Source of the DNA: Fodinicurvata sediminis DSM 21159
Lineage (GTDB): Bacteria > Pseudomonadota > Alphaproteobacteria > Kiloniellales > DSM-21159
Reading direction: 5' to 3'
NCBI RefSeq assembly: GCF_000420625.1
Contig: NZ_ATVH01000015.1
Coordinates: 372,001 to 436,000 of the forward strand
Length of the DNA stretch: 64,000 bases
The notes beneath the pieces are model-generated. The model did no database searches. It had not been told where the DNA came from and saw only the letters and a program-made list of their open reading frames with translations. This document shows positions 43,464-56,452 of the stretch, piece by piece; position 1 is the first letter of the stretch, and every line of letters starts with the position of its first letter. The position numbers and the translations under genes are program-made.

Positions 43464-43829
43464 ATGAACGAGCTTTTGGCGGAATACTTGCCGATCCTGA
43501 TCTTCATCGGCCTGGCCCTGGGCCTGGCCGTCGTGATGGTCGTTGCCTCCTACCTCGTGGCCCGCCAGCGCCCCGATACCGAGAAGGTCTCGGCCTATGA
43601 GTGCGGTTTCGAGGCCTTTGACGATGCGCGCAGCAAGTTCGACGTGCGCTTCTATCTGGTCGCCATTCTTTTCATCATCTTCGACCTCGAGGTGGCCTTC
43701 CTCTTCCCCTGGGCGGTGTCGCTGGGGGAGATTGGCGTATTCGGCTTCTGGTCGATGATGGTCTTCCTTGGACTGCTGACCATTGGGTTCATATATGAGT
43801 GGAAGAAGGGAGCCCTGGAATGGGAGTGA
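43464..43829 (+). CDS. nuoA: NADH-quinone oxidoreductase subunit A
   Basis: Membrane subunit of complex I, 121 residues, three membrane segments. [39 protein letters not shown] (in pieces) is the family core, with the loop cysteine in ECGF. The start at MNELLAEY is used; an earlier in-frame Met covers non-native sequence. First gene of a 14-gene operon in the standard nuoA-N order. Confidence 0.97.
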   Translation: MNELLAEYLPILIFIGLALGLAVVMVVASYLVARQRPDTEKVSAYECGFEAFDDARSKFDVRFYLVAILFIIFDLEVAFLFPWAVSLGEIGVFGFWSMMVFLGLLTIGFIYEWKKGALEWE

Positions 43830-44368
43830 GCGAGAGCACATACAGGCAGGCCCCGCTTGGTCCCGGTGCGGATCAGGAGGCTGTGCTCAAGGAAGTCGGC
43901 GATGAAATCCAGCACAAGGGGTTCGTGGTCGCCCAGCTGGACAAGCTGGCCGGCTGGGCTCAATCCGGATCCCTCTGGCCGATGACCTTCGGACTGGCCT
44001 GCTGTGCCGTCGAAATGATGCACACGGCCGCCAGTCGTTATGACCTGGACCGCTACGGCACCGTTTTCCGCCCCAGCCCGCGTCAGTCCGACGTTATGAT
44101 CGTGGCGGGAACGCTGACCAACAAGATGGCCCCGGCCTTGCGCAAGGTCTATGACCAGATGGCCGAGCCGCGCTGGGTTATCTCCATGGGGTCCTGCGCC
44201 AATGGTGGCGGCTATTATCACTATTCCTATGCCGTGGTGCGCGGCTGTGACCGTGTCGTGCCGGTGGATATCTATGTCCCCGGTTGCCCGCCCACTGCTG
44301 AGGCCTTGCTGTACGGTGTTCTGCAGCTGCAGAAGAAGATCAAGCGGCAGGCCGTTATCGAGCGCTAA
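43820..44368 (+). CDS. nuoB: NADH-quinone oxidoreductase subunit B
   Basis: Peripheral subunit of 182 residues that holds iron-sulfur cluster N2, the electron donor to quinone. Ligands are C61, C62 (ACCAVEMM), C126 (GSCANGGG) and C156 (GCPPTAEAL). The start at MGVSEST overlaps nuoA by ten bases. Confidence 0.97.
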   Translation: MGVSESTYRQAPLGPGADQEAVLKEVGDEIQHKGFVVAQLDKLAGWAQSGSLWPMTFGLACCAVEMMHTAASRYDLDRYGTVFRPSPRQSDVMIVAGTLTNKMAPALRKVYDQMAEPRWVISMGSCANGGGYYHYSYAVVRGCDRVVPVDIYVPGCPPTAEALLYGVLQLQKKIKRQAVIER

Positions 44369-44397
44369 CTGCTAATTCGGTCCGGATCGGTAGAGAG

Positions 44398-45024
44398 ATG
44401 AACCCAACGCTAACAGAGCTCGGCGAACACCTGACGTCGTCACTGCCCGACGATATCTTCAGGACGGAAACGATACGCGACGAGTTGATCGTCTGGGCGT
44501 ATCGCGAAAGCCTGCCGAAGGTCATGACGGCCCTGCGTGACGATCCCAACGCCCAGTTCAAACAGTTGGTGGATGTCACGGCGGTCGACTATCCCGACCG
44601 GCCCGAACGCTTCGAGGTGGTCTATAACCTTTTGTCACTGAAGCACAACCTGCGCATTCGCGTGAAGGTGCCGGCCGCGGAGGATACACCGGTGCCGTCC
44701 GTCGTCGAGATCTTCAGTTCCGCCATCTGGTTCGAGCGCGAGGTCTGGGACCTGTTCGGCGTCTTCTTCTCGGATCACCCCGACCTGAGGCGGATCATGA
44801 CCGACTACGGTTTCGAAGGGCATCCCCTGCGCAAGGATTTTCCGCTGACAGGCTATGTCGAGGTCCGTTACGACGAGGACCAGAAGCGTGTGGTCTACGA
44901 GCCGGTGAATCTGGTGCAGGAATTCCGCAACTTCGACTTCATTTCGCCCTGGGAAGGCATGTTGCATCTGCCCGGTGACGAGAAGGCGGAGGACGAGGAC
45001 GCGACGCAGGAGAGCAAAGCCTGA
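44398..45024 (+). CDS. nuoC: NADH-quinone oxidoreductase subunit C
   Basis: Peripheral 30-kDa subunit of 208 residues that caps the quinone-reducing module. The family block [24 protein letters not shown] and [23 protein letters not shown] is present. A C-terminal acidic tail ([15 protein letters not shown]) is not conserved. It is separate from NuoD, unlike the fused CD protein of enterobacteria, and overlaps nuoD by one base. Confidence 0.97.
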   Translation: MNPTLTELGEHLTSSLPDDIFRTETIRDELIVWAYRESLPKVMTALRDDPNAQFKQLVDVTAVDYPDRPERFEVVYNLLSLKHNLRIRVKVPAAEDTPVPSVVEIFSSAIWFEREVWDLFGVFFSDHPDLRRIMTDYGFEGHPLRKDFPLTGYVEVRYDEDQKRVVYEPVNLVQEFRNFDFISPWEGMLHLPGDEKAEDEDATQESKA

Positions 45025-46202
45025 TGGCCGAAGCACACATCAAACCGCTGACCCTGAACTTCGGGCCGCAGCATCCGGCGGCACACGGCGTCCTGCGTCT
45101 TGTGCTGGAAATGGACGGCGAGGTGATCGAGCGTGCCGATCCGCATATCGGCCTGCTGCATCGCGGCACCGAGAAGCTGATCGAGTACAAGACTTATCTT
45201 CAGGCGATTCCCTATTTCGACCGCCTGGACTACGTCAGTCCGATGAACCAGGAGCATGCCTTTGCGCTGGGCGTGGAGAGGCTGCTGGGCATCGAAGTGC
45301 CGTTGAGAGCTCAGTATATCCGGGTGATCTTCAGCGAACTGACCCGCATTGCAAACCACCTGCTCAATATCTCCACGTTCGCGCTGGACGTGGGCGCCAT
45401 GACGCCGATGCTCTGGGGGTTCGAAGAGCGCGAGAAGATCATGGAGTTCTATGAACGGGTGTGTGGCGCGCGTCTGCATGCGGCCTATTTCCGCCCGGGC
45501 GGTGTGCACCAGGACCTGCCGGCCGGGCTGGTGGACGATATCCGCGAGTTCTGCGAGGACTTTCCGAAGCTGATCGACGATTACGAAGGCCTGCTGAACA
45601 ACAACCGCATCTATCGCCAGCGCACCGTCGATATCGGTGTGGTTTCTGCCGAGGAGGCCATGGATTGGGGATTCTCGGGGCCAATGCTGCGCGGCTCCGG
45701 TGTGCCCTGGGACCTGCGTCGCGCCCAGCCCTATGAAGTCTATGACGAGCTGGATTTCCAGGTTCCAGTTGGCAAGAACGGCGACTGCTTCGACCGCTAT
45801 CTCGTGCGCATGGAAGAGATGCGCCAGTCGGTGAGGATCATCCAGCAGTGCCTGGACAAGCTGCCGGAAGGCCCGGTGATGGTGGAGAATCAAAAGATCA
45901 CGCCGCCGCGTAGGGGCGAGATGAAACGCTCGATGGAGGCGTTGATTCACCACTTCAAGCTCTATACCGAGGGCTACCACGTGCCGCCTGGCGAGACCTA
46001 TGCCGCGGTCGAGGCGCCGAAAGGCGAGTTTGCCGTCTATCTGGTTTCGGACGGCACCAACAAGCCCTATCGCTGCAAGCTGCGCGCGCCGGGTTTTGTG
46101 CACCTGTCCGCCATGGACTACATGTGCAAGGGGCACATGCTGGCGGATTCCGTGGCCATCCTCGGTTCCATGGATATCGTTTTCGGAGAGGTCGATCGAT
46201 GA
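45024..46202 (+). CDS. nuoD: NADH-quinone oxidoreductase subunit D
   Basis: Peripheral 49-kDa subunit, 392 residues, lining the quinone pocket with NuoB. Family features: [13 protein letters not shown] near the N terminus (quinone-site His), [36 protein letters not shown] as [10 protein letters not shown], and the C-terminal DIVFGEVDR. Ends by overlapping nuoE (ATGA). Confidence 0.97.
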   Translation: MAEAHIKPLTLNFGPQHPAAHGVLRLVLEMDGEVIERADPHIGLLHRGTEKLIEYKTYLQAIPYFDRLDYVSPMNQEHAFALGVERLLGIEVPLRAQYIRVIFSELTRIANHLLNISTFALDVGAMTPMLWGFEEREKIMEFYERVCGARLHAAYFRPGGVHQDLPAGLVDDIREFCEDFPKLIDDYEGLLNNNRIYRQRTVDIGVVSAEEAMDWGFSGPMLRGSGVPWDLRRAQPYEVYDELDFQVPVGKNGDCFDRYLVRMEEMRQSVRIIQQCLDKLPEGPVMVENQKITPPRRGEMKRSMEALIHHFKLYTEGYHVPPGETYAAVEAPKGEFAVYLVSDGTNKPYRCKLRAPGFVHLSAMDYMCKGHMLADSVAILGSMDIVFGEVDR

Positions 46203-46825
46203 AGGTTACCACCTATCAGGTACCGGAAACGGACTTCCAGTTCACGCCGGAGAACCTGGAGCTGGCAAAAAGCTATATGACCCGCTATCCGGAAGGCCGT
46301 CAGGCCAGCGCGGTCATCTGGTTGCTCTATCTGGCGCAGGAACAAAACGGTGGCTGGCTGAGTGTGCCGGCCATCGAGTACGTAGCCGGCTTCCTGAACA
46401 TGGCTCCCATCCGGGTTCACGAGGTCGTCAGCTTCTATACCATGTTCTATACCGAGCCACGTGGAAAGCATCACATCCAGGTCTGCCGCACCACGAGCTG
46501 CTGGGTCCGGGGCTCCGATGACATTGTGAAGTCCTGCATGCAGGCGGCCGGCATATCCAAGTTGGGCGAGACCAGCGAGGACGGCCTGTTCACTGTGAGC
46601 GAGGTGGAATGCCTCGGCGCCTGCTGCAACGCGCCCATGTTCCAGCTCAACGAAGGGGATTATTTCGAGGATCTGACCCCAGAACGTGCAGCCGAGATCG
46701 TTGAGGAACTGCGCGCCGGAAAGACGCCGAAGCCCGGTTCCCAGACTGGCCGTTTGAGTTCCGAGCCGGAAGGCGGGGCGACCACATTGACCGAAATCCA
46801 GGCCGATAGCCGGGGGGATGCCTGA
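46199..46825 (+). CDS. nuoE: NADH-quinone oxidoreductase subunit E
   Basis: 24-kDa subunit of 208 residues that carries the [2Fe-2S] cluster N1a. Ligands are in [11 protein letters not shown] and [10 protein letters not shown]. The tail after residue 165 ([19 protein letters not shown]) is low-complexity, as in other alphaproteobacterial NuoE. Together with NuoF it oxidises NADH. Overlaps nuoF by one base. Confidence 0.96.
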   Translation: MKVTTYQVPETDFQFTPENLELAKSYMTRYPEGRQASAVIWLLYLAQEQNGGWLSVPAIEYVAGFLNMAPIRVHEVVSFYTMFYTEPRGKHHIQVCRTTSCWVRGSDDIVKSCMQAAGISKLGETSEDGLFTVSEVECLGACCNAPMFQLNEGDYFEDLTPERAAEIVEELRAGKTPKPGSQTGRLSSEPEGGATTLTEIQADSRGDA

Positions 46826-48114
46826 TGCTCCAGGACAAGGACCGCGTCTTTCTCAATCTTTACGGACACCAGGACTGGAGCCTGGAGGGCGCGCGCAAGC
46901 GCGGCACCTGGGACAATACCAAGGACTTGATTGCGCTGGGCCGCGAGAAGCTGCTGGAGCTGATCAAGGAATCCGAGTTGCGTGGGCGCGGCGGGGCCGG
47001 TTTTCCGGCCGGCATGAAGTGGTCCTTCATGCCCAAGGAGAACGATGGCCGTCCGCACTACCTGGTGGTCAATGCCGACGAATCCGAGCCTGGCTCCTGC
47101 AAGGACCGGGAGATCATGCGCAACGATCCGCACATGCTGCTGGAAGGTTGCGTGGTCGCGGGCTTCGCGATGGGGGCCAACACGGCTCACATCTACATCC
47201 GTGGCGAATACTGGGAGCCCCTTCAGCGCCTGGAGGCAGCGATCGCTGAAGCGCGCGAGGCCGGCCTGCTGGGCAAGAATGCCTGCGGCTCCGATTGGGA
47301 TTTCGATATCCACATGACGCGTGGCGCTGGGGCCTATATCTGCGGCGAGGAGACCGCGCTGCTGGAATCGCTCGAGGGCAAGAAGGGCCAGCCGCGCCTG
47401 AAGCCGCCCTTCCCGGCGGCCGTGGGCCTCTATGGATGTCCGTCCACCGTGAACAATGTCGAGACGATTGCGGTGGTGCCGACGATCCTGCGGCGCGGGA
47501 CCGAGTGGTGGACCAATCTGGGGCGGCCCAAGAACACTGGTACCAAGATCTTTTCCATCTCGGGCAATGTGAACAAGCCTTGCAATGTCGAGGAAGAACT
47601 CGGCATCCCGCTCAAGGAGTTGATCGAGAAGCATGCCGGCGGCGTGACGGGCGGCTGGGACAATCTGCAGGCCGTCGTGCCTGGCGGGTCTTCCGTGCCC
47701 TGTATCCCGAAGCCGACTTGCGACAGCGTGTTGATGGACTTCGATTCCCTGCGTGAGGCCAAATCCGGACTGGGGACTGCAGCTGTCATCGTCATGGACA
47801 AGTCCGTGGACATCGTGCGGGCCATCGGCCGCTTCTCGCATTTCTACATGCATGAATCCTGTGGCCAGTGCACGCCCTGCCGCGAGGGGACGGGTTGGAT
47901 GTACCGGGTCATGCAGCGCATGGCGAAGGGCCAGGCCACGGTCGATGAGATCGACAGTCTGCTGGACGTGACCTATCAGGTGGAAGGCCACACGATCTGC
48001 GCTCTTGGCGATGCGGCCGCCTGGCCGATCCAGGGCCTGATCCGTCATTTCCGTCCGGAGATCGAGCGCCGGATCAATGAGTACACGAGCAACAGCGCGG
48101 TTGCTGCAGAGTAG
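46825..48114 (+). CDS. nuoF: NADH-quinone oxidoreductase subunit F
   Basis: 51-kDa subunit of 429 residues holding FMN and cluster N3. FMN/NADH-binding loop [13 protein letters not shown] and later [19 protein letters not shown]; the cluster ligands are in [13 protein letters not shown]. The NADH entry point of complex I. A 36-base gap separates it from nuoG. Confidence 0.97.
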   Translation: MLQDKDRVFLNLYGHQDWSLEGARKRGTWDNTKDLIALGREKLLELIKESELRGRGGAGFPAGMKWSFMPKENDGRPHYLVVNADESEPGSCKDREIMRNDPHMLLEGCVVAGFAMGANTAHIYIRGEYWEPLQRLEAAIAEAREAGLLGKNACGSDWDFDIHMTRGAGAYICGEETALLESLEGKKGQPRLKPPFPAAVGLYGCPSTVNNVETIAVVPTILRRGTEWWTNLGRPKNTGTKIFSISGNVNKPCNVEEELGIPLKELIEKHAGGVTGGWDNLQAVVPGGSSVPCIPKPTCDSVLMDFDSLREAKSGLGTAAVIVMDKSVDIVRAIGRFSHFYMHESCGQCTPCREGTGWMYRVMQRMAKGQATVDEIDSLLDVTYQVEGHTICALGDAAAWPIQGLIRHFRPEIERRINEYTSNSAVAAE

Positions 48115-48150
48115 CGCTGGGTTGCAAAGCAGGTTGGGAGAAGGGTCGAT

Positions 48151-50223
48151 ATGCCGAAGCTGACCATCAACGGTCGCGAAATCGAAGTGCCCGCAGGCGT
48201 GACTGTCCTGCAGGCCTGCGAATTTGCGGGCGTCGAGATTCCGCGCTTCTGCTACCATGATCGCCTGAGTATCGCGGGCAACTGCCGCATGTGCCTGGTG
48301 GAGATGGAAAAGGCGCCCAAGCCGATTGCCTCCTGCGCCATGCCGGCCGGTGACGGAATGGTCATCCATACCGATACGGAGAAGGTCCACAAGGCACGCA
48401 ACGGCGTGATGGAATTCCTGCTGATCAACCATCCGCTGGATTGCCCGATCTGTGACCAAGGCGGGGAATGTGACCTGCAGGACCAGGCCATGGCCTATGG
48501 CTATGACCGCAGCCGCTACGAGGAAAACAAGCGTGCAGTGTCCGAGAAGTACATGGGCCCGCTGATCAAGACGATCATGACGCGCTGCATCCAGTGCACA
48601 CGCTGCGTGCGCTTTGCCACCGAGGTGGCGGGTGTCGAGGAAATGGGCATGGTCAATCGTGGCGAGGATGCCGAGATCACGACCCTGGAACAGGCCATCG
48701 ATTCCGAACTTTCGGGCAATCTGGTGGATATCTGTCCCGTGGGGGCGTTGACTTCGGCACCCTATCAGTTCGCCGCCCGGCCTTGGGAGCTCAAGAAGAC
48801 CATGTCGGTGGACGTGATGGACGCCGTCGGTTCGAATATCCGCGTGGATTCGCGCAGCGGCCGTGTGATGCGCGTGCTGCCGCGTCTGCACGAGGACATC
48901 AACGAGGAATGGATCAACGACAAGACGCGCCATGCCTGTGATGGCCTGTCGCGCCAGCGCCTGGATCGTCCCTATGTGCGCGGCGAGGATGGCAAGCTGA
49001 AGCCGGCCCGCTGGGATGAGGCCTTCTCGGCTATCCAGACACGGATGAAGGCGACCAAGCCGGAGCGCATGGCCGCCATTACCGGCGATCTCTGTGACGC
49101 CGAATCCATGCTGGCGCTGAAGGACTTCATGACGGGACTGGGCGTTCCGAACCTGGATTGCCGCCAGGACGGCAGCCGCATAGGTGCTGGGCCGCGCGCC
49201 AGCTATATTTTCAACACGACGATTGCCGGGATCGAAGAAGCCGACGCCGTTCTTATCATCGGCAGCAATCCGCGCTGGGAAGCCGCCATGATCAATGCGC
49301 GCCTGCGCAAGCGTTTCCTGCAGACAGGCATGCCCGTTGGCGTCATCGGTGAGCCCATCGACCTGACCTTCGAAACCCAATACCTGGGGGCTGGTCCGGA
49401 CAGCCTGGCCGAGCTGGCCGAGGGTAAGAACGATTTTGCCAAGGTACTGCAGAAGGCCGAACGGCCCCTGATCATCATGGGGTCTGCCGTCTTTGCGCGC
49501 CCGGATGGCGAGGCGCTGTTGGGCACAATCCGTCGCTTTGCCGAATCCGTCGGGGCCGTCGGCAAGGATGCGCCCGAGGGCTGGAATGGCTTCAGCATCC
49601 TGCAGCGTGCTGCCTCACGCGTAGGTGGACTGGATCTGGGCTTCCTGCCCCAGGAAGGTGGCCGTGACCTTGAGGGTATCCTCACGGGCTGCGAGGACGG
49701 CGATATCGATCTGGTCTGGCTGCACGGCGCTGACGAGATCGATACTAAGCGTCTGGGCAAGGCCTTCGTGGTCTATCAGGGCCACCATGGCGATGCCGGT
49801 GCGCATCGCGCGGACGTGATCCTGCCGGGGGCGGCCTATACCGAGAAGAATGCGACCTATGTCAACACCGAGGGGCGTGTCCAGCTGGCGCGCCTGGCGG
49901 TTTTCCCGCCGGGGGACGCGCGCGAGGACTGGACGATTCTCAGGGCCCTTTCCGAGAGTGTTGGTGAGACCTTGCCATATGACAATCTGGGCGAAGTGCG
50001 CCAGCGCCTGATCGAGACCAATCCCGTCTTCGCGGCAGTGGACCAGGTCTCGCCCGAGAAGTGGTCGGGCTTCGGCGGGCGTGGGAAACCGGACAGTGCG
50101 CCCTTCACGCTGCCGATTGCGAATTTCTACATGACCGATCCCATCAGCCGGGCCTCAAAGACCATGGCCGAATGCACCGAGGCCTTCATCCTGCCAAAGC
50201 AGGATGCGGCAGCAACGGGCTGA
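48151..50223 (+). CDS. nuoG: NADH-quinone oxidoreductase subunit G
   Basis: Large 75-kDa iron-sulfur subunit of 690 residues. The N-terminal ferredoxin-like part has C34, C45, C48 and C62 for N1b; then [18 protein letters not shown] (His and Cys for N5) and [10 protein letters not shown] with DICPVGALT (N4). The remainder is a molybdopterin-fold domain without metal. The 690-residue size is the mitochondrial-like short form common in this class. Confidence 0.97.
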   Translation: MPKLTINGREIEVPAGVTVLQACEFAGVEIPRFCYHDRLSIAGNCRMCLVEMEKAPKPIASCAMPAGDGMVIHTDTEKVHKARNGVMEFLLINHPLDCPICDQGGECDLQDQAMAYGYDRSRYEENKRAVSEKYMGPLIKTIMTRCIQCTRCVRFATEVAGVEEMGMVNRGEDAEITTLEQAIDSELSGNLVDICPVGALTSAPYQFAARPWELKKTMSVDVMDAVGSNIRVDSRSGRVMRVLPRLHEDINEEWINDKTRHACDGLSRQRLDRPYVRGEDGKLKPARWDEAFSAIQTRMKATKPERMAAITGDLCDAESMLALKDFMTGLGVPNLDCRQDGSRIGAGPRASYIFNTTIAGIEEADAVLIIGSNPRWEAAMINARLRKRFLQTGMPVGVIGEPIDLTFETQYLGAGPDSLAELAEGKNDFAKVLQKAERPLIIMGSAVFARPDGEALLGTIRRFAESVGAVGKDAPEGWNGFSILQRAASRVGGLDLGFLPQEGGRDLEGILTGCEDGDIDLVWLHGADEIDTKRLGKAFVVYQGHHGDAGAHRADVILPGAAYTEKNATYVNTEGRVQLARLAVFPPGDAREDWTILRALSESVGETLPYDNLGEVRQRLIETNPVFAAVDQVSPEKWSGFGGRGKPDSAPFTLPIANFYMTDPISRASKTMAECTEAFILPKQDAAATG

Positions 50224-50269
50224 CGGGGCGAGTCGACGGGACGACGAAAGGCGACAGGGGAAGACAGAC

Positions 50270-51280
50270 GTGGAAGAGTTCTTGACAGGTTACGCGCTGC
50301 CCGTGGCGATCATCCTCGCGCAGATCCTGGCGATCGTGGTTCCCTTGCTGGTGGCTGTTGCCTATCTGACCTATGCGGAACGCAAGGTGATCGGTGCCAT
50401 CCAGCTGCGTCAGGGGCCGAATGTCGTCGGCCCCTTCGGCCTGCTGCAGCCCCTGGCGGACGGGGCCAAGCTGTTCTTCAAGGAAACCATCCTGCCTTCC
50501 GGGGCCAACCGGGTGGTCTTCCTGCTGGCGCCGGTGCTCACCTTCAGCCTGGCGATGGTGGCTTGGGCGGTCATACCCGTGACCGAGGGCTGGGCGATCG
50601 CCGACATCAATGTCGGAATCCTGTTCCTTTTCGCCATTTCCTCGCTGGGTGTGTATGGCGTCATCATGGCGGGCTGGGCCTCGAACTCGAAGTATCCCTT
50701 CCTCGGCGCCCTGCGCTCGGCCGCCCAGATGGTCAGTTACGAAGTCTCCATGGGATTCGTCATCATCACGGTGTTGCTCTGCGTCGGTTCGCTGAACCTG
50801 ACCGACATCGTTCTGGCGCAGGAGACGGTGTGGTTTGCCATTCCGCTGCTGCCCATGTTCGTGATCTTCTTCATCTCGACCCTGGCGGAAACGAACCGGG
50901 CTCCCTTCGACCTGCCGGAAGGCGAGTCGGAACTGGTGGCCGGCTATTTCGTCGAGTACTCGGCCATGAGCTTCGCCCTCTTCTTCCTGGGCGAATATGC
51001 CAACATGATCCTGATGAGCGCGATGACCACCATCCTGTTCCTGGGTGGCTGGCTGCCGCCGCTGGACATTGCGCCGCTGACCTGGATTCCGGGACCGATC
51101 TGGTTCGCTCTGAAGGTGGCGCTGGTGCTCTTCTGCTTCCTTTGGGTGCGCGCGACCTTCCCGCGTTATCGCTATGACCAGCTGATGCGGCTCGGCTGGA
51201 AGGTCTTCCTGCCCTTCACGCTCGTCTGGCTGGTCCTGACCGCCGGCGTGCTGGTGACCTTCGGCTGGGTGCCGAAATGA
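50270..51280 (+). CDS. nuoH: NADH-quinone oxidoreductase subunit H
   Basis: Membrane subunit of 336 residues that forms the quinone channel between the arms. Family blocks: [43 protein letters not shown] and the end [17 protein letters not shown]. Start is GTG at 50270 after AGGGGAA; the longer frame overlaps nuoG and has no membrane start. Confidence 0.96.
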   Translation: MEEFLTGYALPVAIILAQILAIVVPLLVAVAYLTYAERKVIGAIQLRQGPNVVGPFGLLQPLADGAKLFFKETILPSGANRVVFLLAPVLTFSLAMVAWAVIPVTEGWAIADINVGILFLFAISSLGVYGVIMAGWASNSKYPFLGALRSAAQMVSYEVSMGFVIITVLLCVGSLNLTDIVLAQETVWFAIPLLPMFVIFFISTLAETNRAPFDLPEGESELVAGYFVEYSAMSFALFFLGEYANMILMSAMTTILFLGGWLPPLDIAPLTWIPGPIWFALKVALVLFCFLWVRATFPRYRYDQLMRLGWKVFLPFTLVWLVLTAGVLVTFGWVPK

Positions 51281-51428
51281 GGTGTGCAATGAGCTTCCGC
51301 GATGAGGAAAGGGGCCTTGTGTCCGCCGATCTGGCGGCTATGGTGTCGCCACCCATTCACCGGGGACCTTTGGGCACCGCTTGCAAGGGGGGTGTAACCA
51401 TCTTGAGCAAGAAAGGTAGTTGACGAAG

Positions 51429-51917
51429 ATGGCATTCGTCGATCGCACAGCCCGCAGCCTGCTTCTGACAGAACTTCTGTCGGGGCTCTGGATGACCCTG
51501 CGCTACATGTTCAAACCCAAGGTGACGCTGAACTATCCCTATGAGAAAGGGCCCTTGAGTCCGCGGTTCCGTGGCGAGCACGCGCTCAGGCGCTATCCCA
51601 ACGGGGAAGAGCGCTGTATTGCCTGCAAACTCTGTGAGGCAATCTGTCCGGCGCTTGCGATCACCATCGAGGCGGAGCCGCGCGAAGACGGCAGCCGCCG
51701 AACCACACGCTATGACATCGACATGACGAAGTGCATCTACTGTGGCTATTGCCAGGAGGCCTGTCCCGTGGATGCCATCGTCGAGGGGCCGAACTTCGAA
51801 TTCGCCGCCGAAACGCGCGAGGAGCTCTTCTACAACAAGGAGAAGCTTCTGGAGAACGGCGATCGCTGGGAATACGAGATAGCCCAGAACATTGCATTGG
51901 ACGCGCCCTATCGCTAA
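51429..51917 (+). CDS. nuoI: NADH-quinone oxidoreductase subunit I
   Basis: Peripheral 23-kDa subunit of 162 residues with two [4Fe-4S] clusters (N6a, N6b): C63, C66, C69, C73 ([12 protein letters not shown]) and C102, C105, C108, C112 ([12 protein letters not shown]). The start at MAFVDRT is used; a TTG three codons upstream is also in frame. Preceded by a 148-base gap after nuoH that shows no gene. Confidence 0.96.
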   Translation: MAFVDRTARSLLLTELLSGLWMTLRYMFKPKVTLNYPYEKGPLSPRFRGEHALRRYPNGEERCIACKLCEAICPALAITIEAEPREDGSRRTTRYDIDMTKCIYCGYCQEACPVDAIVEGPNFEFAAETREELFYNKEKLLENGDRWEYEIAQNIALDAPYR

Positions 51918-52027
51918 GGGCAGTGATCACGCTGGTTGCGGAGGTTTTCGCGCACCGGCGTGCGAGGTTTGATTAAGGGGGAAGCAGACGTGCCGAGCAC
52001 AGGTCGCAAGCAGGAAGGGGGAGCCCA

Positions 52028-52642
52028 ATGGTAGTCCAGGCGCTGGCCTTCTATCTATTTGCCGCCGTTGTGGTGGCATCGGCCGTGATGGTGATTGCCG
52101 CGCGGAACCCGGTTCATTCCGTTCTGTTCCTGATCCTGGCCTTCTTCAATTCGGCCGGGCTTTTCGTGCTTATGGGGGCCGAGTTCCTGGCCATGATCCT
52201 GGTCGTGGTCTATGTCGGCGCTGTTGCCGTGCTGTTCCTCTTCGTGGTCATGATGCTCGACGTGGATGTGACCCAGATCAAGCATGGTTTCTTGCAATAC
52301 CTACCGGTCGGCGTACTAATCGGACTTATCCTCCTGATCGAGCTGGCCATGGTCGCGGGCGCCTGGGTGGCCGTGCCCGAGGCCCAGAGCGTGGCGCAGA
52401 TACCCTTTGCACCCGGGGGCGATGTCACCAATACCCAGGCCTTGGGTGAAGTGCTCTATGATCGCTATGTCTATCTGTTCCAGGCAGCAGGGCTGATCCT
52501 GCTGGTCGCGATGATCGGGGCCATCGTCCTGACCCTGCGCACGCGCGAGGGTGTGCGCAAACAGTCGATCTCGGACCAGATCGCGCGCCGGAGCGAGGAC
52601 AGCATCGAGGTCAAGGATATGCCGAGCGGGGGTGGTGTGTGA
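52028..52642 (+). CDS. nuoJ: NADH-quinone oxidoreductase subunit J
   Basis: Membrane subunit of 204 residues with five segments. [50 protein letters not shown] match the family, including the pi-bulge helix that couples redox to pumping. Its C terminus is charged ([11 protein letters not shown]). Overlaps nuoK by one base. Confidence 0.96.
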   Translation: MVVQALAFYLFAAVVVASAVMVIAARNPVHSVLFLILAFFNSAGLFVLMGAEFLAMILVVVYVGAVAVLFLFVVMMLDVDVTQIKHGFLQYLPVGVLIGLILLIELAMVAGAWVAVPEAQSVAQIPFAPGGDVTNTQALGEVLYDRYVYLFQAAGLILLVAMIGAIVLTLRTREGVRKQSISDQIARRSEDSIEVKDMPSGGGV

Positions 52643-52953
52643 TGCTGGAAATCGGACTTGGACATTACCTGACCCTCGCGGCGATTGTCTTTACGCTGGG
52701 AATCTTCGGGATATTCCTGAACCGCAAGAACGTGATCGTCATCCTGATGTCGATCGAGTTGATCCTGTTGGCGGTCAACATCAACCTGGTGGCTTTCTCC
52801 ACCTTCCTGAACGATCTGGTCGGGCAGGTCTTCGCCCTGTTCATCCTGACAGTCGCGGCTGCCGAGGCGGCGATTGGCCTGGCGATCCTGGTCGTCTATT
52901 TCCGCAACCGCGGTTCCATCGCGGTCGAAGACATCAACATGATGAAGGGATAG
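52642..52953 (+). CDS. nuoK: NADH-quinone oxidoreductase subunit K
   Basis: Small membrane subunit of 103 residues, three segments. The pumping-related glutamates are seen in [18 protein letters not shown] and [18 protein letters not shown]. The ATG at 52642 is preferred to the GTG just before it, in keeping with overlap with the nuoJ stop. Confidence 0.96.
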   Translation: MLEIGLGHYLTLAAIVFTLGIFGIFLNRKNVIVILMSIELILLAVNINLVAFSTFLNDLVGQVFALFILTVAAAEAAIGLAILVVYFRNRGSIAVEDINMMKG

Positions 52954-52962
52954 GCGGGCGCC

Positions 52963-54903
52963 ATGGATGTCGCCATTGTATTTCTGCCGCTGATCGGTGC
53001 GATTCTTGCTGGTTTCCTCGGGCGTTCCCTGGGGGATCGCGGGGCACAGCTCGTCACCTGCATTCCCATGGTGGTGGCGGCCCTGCTGTCCATCGTCGTG
53101 TTCTTCGAAGTTGCGCTTGGCGGGAACGCCTATACCACCGAGCTGTTCACCTGGATCGATTCCGGGGCCTTCGAACTGTCCTGGGCACTGCGCGTCGATA
53201 CGCTGACGGCCATCATGTTCTGCGTGGTCACGGTCGTCTCCAGCGTCGTGCACATCTATTCCGTCGGCTACATGTCGGAAGACAAGTCGATTCCGCGCTT
53301 CATGGCCTATCTGTCGCTGTTCAGCTTCTTCATGCTGATGCTGGTCAGCGCGGACAACTTCGTGCAGATGTTCTTCGGCTGGGAAGGTGTCGGCGTCGCC
53401 TCCTACTTGCTGATCGGTTTCTGGTACGAGAAGCCCAGCGCCAATGCTGCAGCCATCAAGGCCTTCCTGGTCAACCGCGTGGGTGACGTGGGTTTTGCCC
53501 TGGGCATTGCCGGTGCCTTCCTGTTGTTCGGCGCGGTGCAGTTCGACGCGGTCTTCCCGCAGGTCGAGGGCATGGCGGAGACCACCATCAGCATCTTCGG
53601 CATGGAGGCCAACGCCCTGACAGCCATCTGCTTGCTGCTGTTCGTGGGCGCCATGGGGAAATCGGCCCAGCTGGGTCTCCACACCTGGCTGCCGGATGCC
53701 ATGGAAGGCCCGACGCCGGTGTCCGCCCTGATTCATGCCGCGACCATGGTGACAGCAGGTGTCTTCATGCTCTGCCGCCTGTCGCCCATGTTCGAGTATG
53801 CCCCCATTGCCCTGGACGTGGTGGCCTATGTGGGCGGTGCCACGGCGCTCTTCGCGGCGACGATCGGCCTGACCCAGACGGACATCAAGCGGGTGATTGC
53901 CTATTCCACCTGCTCGCAGCTGGGCTACATGTTCTTTGCCATCGGCGTGTCGGCCTACAGCGCGGCCATGTTCCACCTGATGACCCACGCCTTCTTCAAG
54001 GCGCTGCTGTTCCTGGGCGCAGGCTCGGTGATCCATGCCATGCACCACGAGCAGGACATGCGCAAGATGGGTGGCCTCTACAAGAAGATCCCGATCACCT
54101 ACACCCTGATGTGGATCGGGACCCTGGCCCTGGTCGGTTTCGGCATTCCGGGCGTGACCGGCTTTGCCGGCTTCTACTCCAAGGATATCGTGATCGAGGC
54201 GGCCTATGCCGTACAGAGCAGTGCCGGTGGCTTTGCCTTCATCATGGGCATTTCCGCAGCCTTCCTGACCTCGGTCTATTCCTTCCGCCTGCTGTTCCTG
54301 ACCTTCCATGGTGAAACACGGGCGGATCACCACACCTTCGAGCATGCGCACGAGTCACCACGCGTCATGATCTGGCCACTCTATGTCCTGGCCGCCGGTG
54401 CTGTGCTGGCGGGGGCCGTCTTCTATGGTCCCTTCGTCGGCGACGGGCGCGAGGCTTTCTGGGGCGAATCCCTGCTGGTCCTGAGCGACATCATCGAAGA
54501 CGCACATCATGTGCCCTTCTGGGTGAAGGCTTCGCCCATGATCATGACCCTGCTGGGACTCTGGCTGGCCTGGTACATGTACATCCGCCGGCCCGAGCTG
54601 CCGGGGGAATTCGTTCGCCAAGCCGAGCCCTTCTATCGCTTTTCGCTCAACAAGTGGTATTTCGACGAACTGTACGACGCGGTCTTCGTGCGTCCGGCCT
54701 TCTGGCTGGCACGCGGGCTCTGGAAGGGTGGAGACGGTGCGGTGATCGACGGCCTGGGGCCGGATGGTCTGACCGCGGTCACGCAAAACCTTTCCCGGCG
54801 AGTCAGCCGATTGCAGAGCGGCTATCTCTATCATTACGCCTTTGCCATGCTGATCGGCGTCGTTCTGCTGATTTCCTGGTACATCTTCGTGGCATTGCGG
54901 TGA
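52963..54903 (+). CDS. nuoL: NADH-quinone oxidoreductase subunit L
   Basis: Distal antiporter-like subunit, 646 residues with about 16 membrane segments and the long lateral helix at the C terminus. [43 protein letters not shown] and [12 protein letters not shown] carry the Glu/Lys/His of the proton path. Translated nine bases behind nuoK. Confidence 0.97.
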   Translation: MDVAIVFLPLIGAILAGFLGRSLGDRGAQLVTCIPMVVAALLSIVVFFEVALGGNAYTTELFTWIDSGAFELSWALRVDTLTAIMFCVVTVVSSVVHIYSVGYMSEDKSIPRFMAYLSLFSFFMLMLVSADNFVQMFFGWEGVGVASYLLIGFWYEKPSANAAAIKAFLVNRVGDVGFALGIAGAFLLFGAVQFDAVFPQVEGMAETTISIFGMEANALTAICLLLFVGAMGKSAQLGLHTWLPDAMEGPTPVSALIHAATMVTAGVFMLCRLSPMFEYAPIALDVVAYVGGATALFAATIGLTQTDIKRVIAYSTCSQLGYMFFAIGVSAYSAAMFHLMTHAFFKALLFLGAGSVIHAMHHEQDMRKMGGLYKKIPITYTLMWIGTLALVGFGIPGVTGFAGFYSKDIVIEAAYAVQSSAGGFAFIMGISAAFLTSVYSFRLLFLTFHGETRADHHTFEHAHESPRVMIWPLYVLAAGAVLAGAVFYGPFVGDGREAFWGESLLVLSDIIEDAHHVPFWVKASPMIMTLLGLWLAWYMYIRRPELPGEFVRQAEPFYRFSLNKWYFDELYDAVFVRPAFWLARGLWKGGDGAVIDGLGPDGLTAVTQNLSRRVSRLQSGYLYHYAFAMLIGVVLLISWYIFVALR

Positions 54904-54910
54904 ACGACCT

Positions 54911-56440
54911 ATGATGAGTTCCTGGCCTCTCCTGTCCCTGGTTACCTTCCTGCCGCTGGTGGGTGCAGCCTTCATTTTCGCGGCACGCGGAGATGATGCC
55001 GTCGTTGCGCGCAATGCCCGCTATGTCGCGCTCTGGACCTCGTTGATCACCTTCGTGTTGTCGCTGTTCATCTGGTTCGGTTTTGAACGCGGCACGGCCG
55101 AATTCCAGTTCGTGGAAAAGGCCGAGTGGATTCCCTCGCTCGGGCTCACCTATCACATGGGCCTGGACGGTATCTCCATGCCCTTCGTGCTGCTGGCGAC
55201 CCTGCTGACGCCGCTTTGCGTGCTGGCTAGCTGGGATTCCATCCAGACGCGTGTGAAGGAATACATGATCGCCTTCCTCGTGCTGGAAACTCTGATGGTG
55301 GGGATGTTCTGCGCGCTGGATTTCATCGCTTTCTATATCTTCTTCGAGGGCGTGCTGATCCCGATGTTCCTGATCATCGGGGTGTGGGGCGGCGCCCGGC
55401 GCGTCTATGCGGCCTTCAAGTTCTTCCTCTATACCCTGGCCGGCTCCGTCCTGATGCTGCTGGCCATCCTGACCATGTATTTCACCTCGGGCACAACGGA
55501 CATTCCAAGCCTGATGGAGTACGGTTTCGATCCCGCGCTGCAGACATGGCTGTGGCTTGCCTTCCTGGCCTCCTTCGCCGTGAAGGTACCGATGTGGCCG
55601 GTCCACACCTGGCTGCCGGATGCCCACGTGGAAGCGCCGACCGCAGGGTCGGTCATCCTGGCCGGTGTGCTGTTGAAGATGGGCGCTTACGGTTTCCTGC
55701 GCTTTTCGGTGCCCATGCTGCCCCAGGCGACGGAATTCTTTGCGCCGTTGATCTTCGCGCTGTCGGTGATTGCCATTATCTACACCTCGCTGGTGGCGCT
55801 GGCGCAGACGGACATGAAGAAGCTGATCGCTTATTCTTCGGTCGCGCACATGGGCTACGTTACCGCGGGCATCTTCACCCTGAACCAGCAGGGGATGGAG
55901 GGCGCCATCTACCAGATGCTGAGTCACGGCATCGTCTCGGCCGCCCTGTTCCTCTGTGTCGGCGTGGTCTATGACCGCCTGCACACGCGTGAGATTGCGC
56001 GCTATGGCGGGCTGGCCAGCAACATGCCGCGCTATGCCCTGGTCTTCATGATCTTCATGCTGGCCTCCGTCGGCTTGCCGGGCACCAGTGGTTTCGTGGG
56101 CGAGTTCCTGGTCATCATGGGGGCATTCCAGCTTTCCAGTTGGCTGGGTCTGCTCGTTGCAACCGGCATGGTGCTTGGAGCGACCTACATGCTGGTGCTC
56201 TACCGCCGCGTCATCTTCGGCCAGTTGACCAAGGACGACCTGAAGGGCCTGCTGGACATCAGTTGGCGGGAGAAGGCGGTTTTCGCACCGCTGCTGATCC
56301 TGGCCATCCTGTTCGGTGTCTACCCCATGCCGGTCCTGGATGTGATGTCCGCCTCGGTGGAGAACCTTATCGATAACTATCAGCTGGCGCTTGGCGAGGG
56401 AGGATCCTCTTCCTTTGCCTGGAACCTGATTTCGCGCTAG
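54911..56440 (+). CDS. nuoM: NADH-quinone oxidoreductase subunit M
   Basis: Antiporter-like subunit of 509 residues, about 14 membrane segments. [42 protein letters not shown] and [15 protein letters not shown] are present. Two Met codons at the start; either could be used. Confidence 0.97.
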   Translation: MMSSWPLLSLVTFLPLVGAAFIFAARGDDAVVARNARYVALWTSLITFVLSLFIWFGFERGTAEFQFVEKAEWIPSLGLTYHMGLDGISMPFVLLATLLTPLCVLASWDSIQTRVKEYMIAFLVLETLMVGMFCALDFIAFYIFFEGVLIPMFLIIGVWGGARRVYAAFKFFLYTLAGSVLMLLAILTMYFTSGTTDIPSLMEYGFDPALQTWLWLAFLASFAVKVPMWPVHTWLPDAHVEAPTAGSVILAGVLLKMGAYGFLRFSVPMLPQATEFFAPLIFALSVIAIIYTSLVALAQTDMKKLIAYSSVAHMGYVTAGIFTLNQQGMEGAIYQMLSHGIVSAALFLCVGVVYDRLHTREIARYGGLASNMPRYALVFMIFMLASVGLPGTSGFVGEFLVIMGAFQLSSWLGLLVATGMVLGATYMLVLYRRVIFGQLTKDDLKGLLDISWREKAVFAPLLILAILFGVYPMPVLDVMSASVENLIDNYQLALGEGGSSSFAWNLISR

Positions 56441-56452
56441 GGGGCACGGAAC

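Noticed and set aside
46660-49380. Open frame of 906 codons on the minus strand across nuoE-nuoG
   Set aside because: It is antisense to clearly identified nuo genes, has His/Arg/Gly-rich shadow composition and no recognisable domain; long antisense frames are expected at this GC content.
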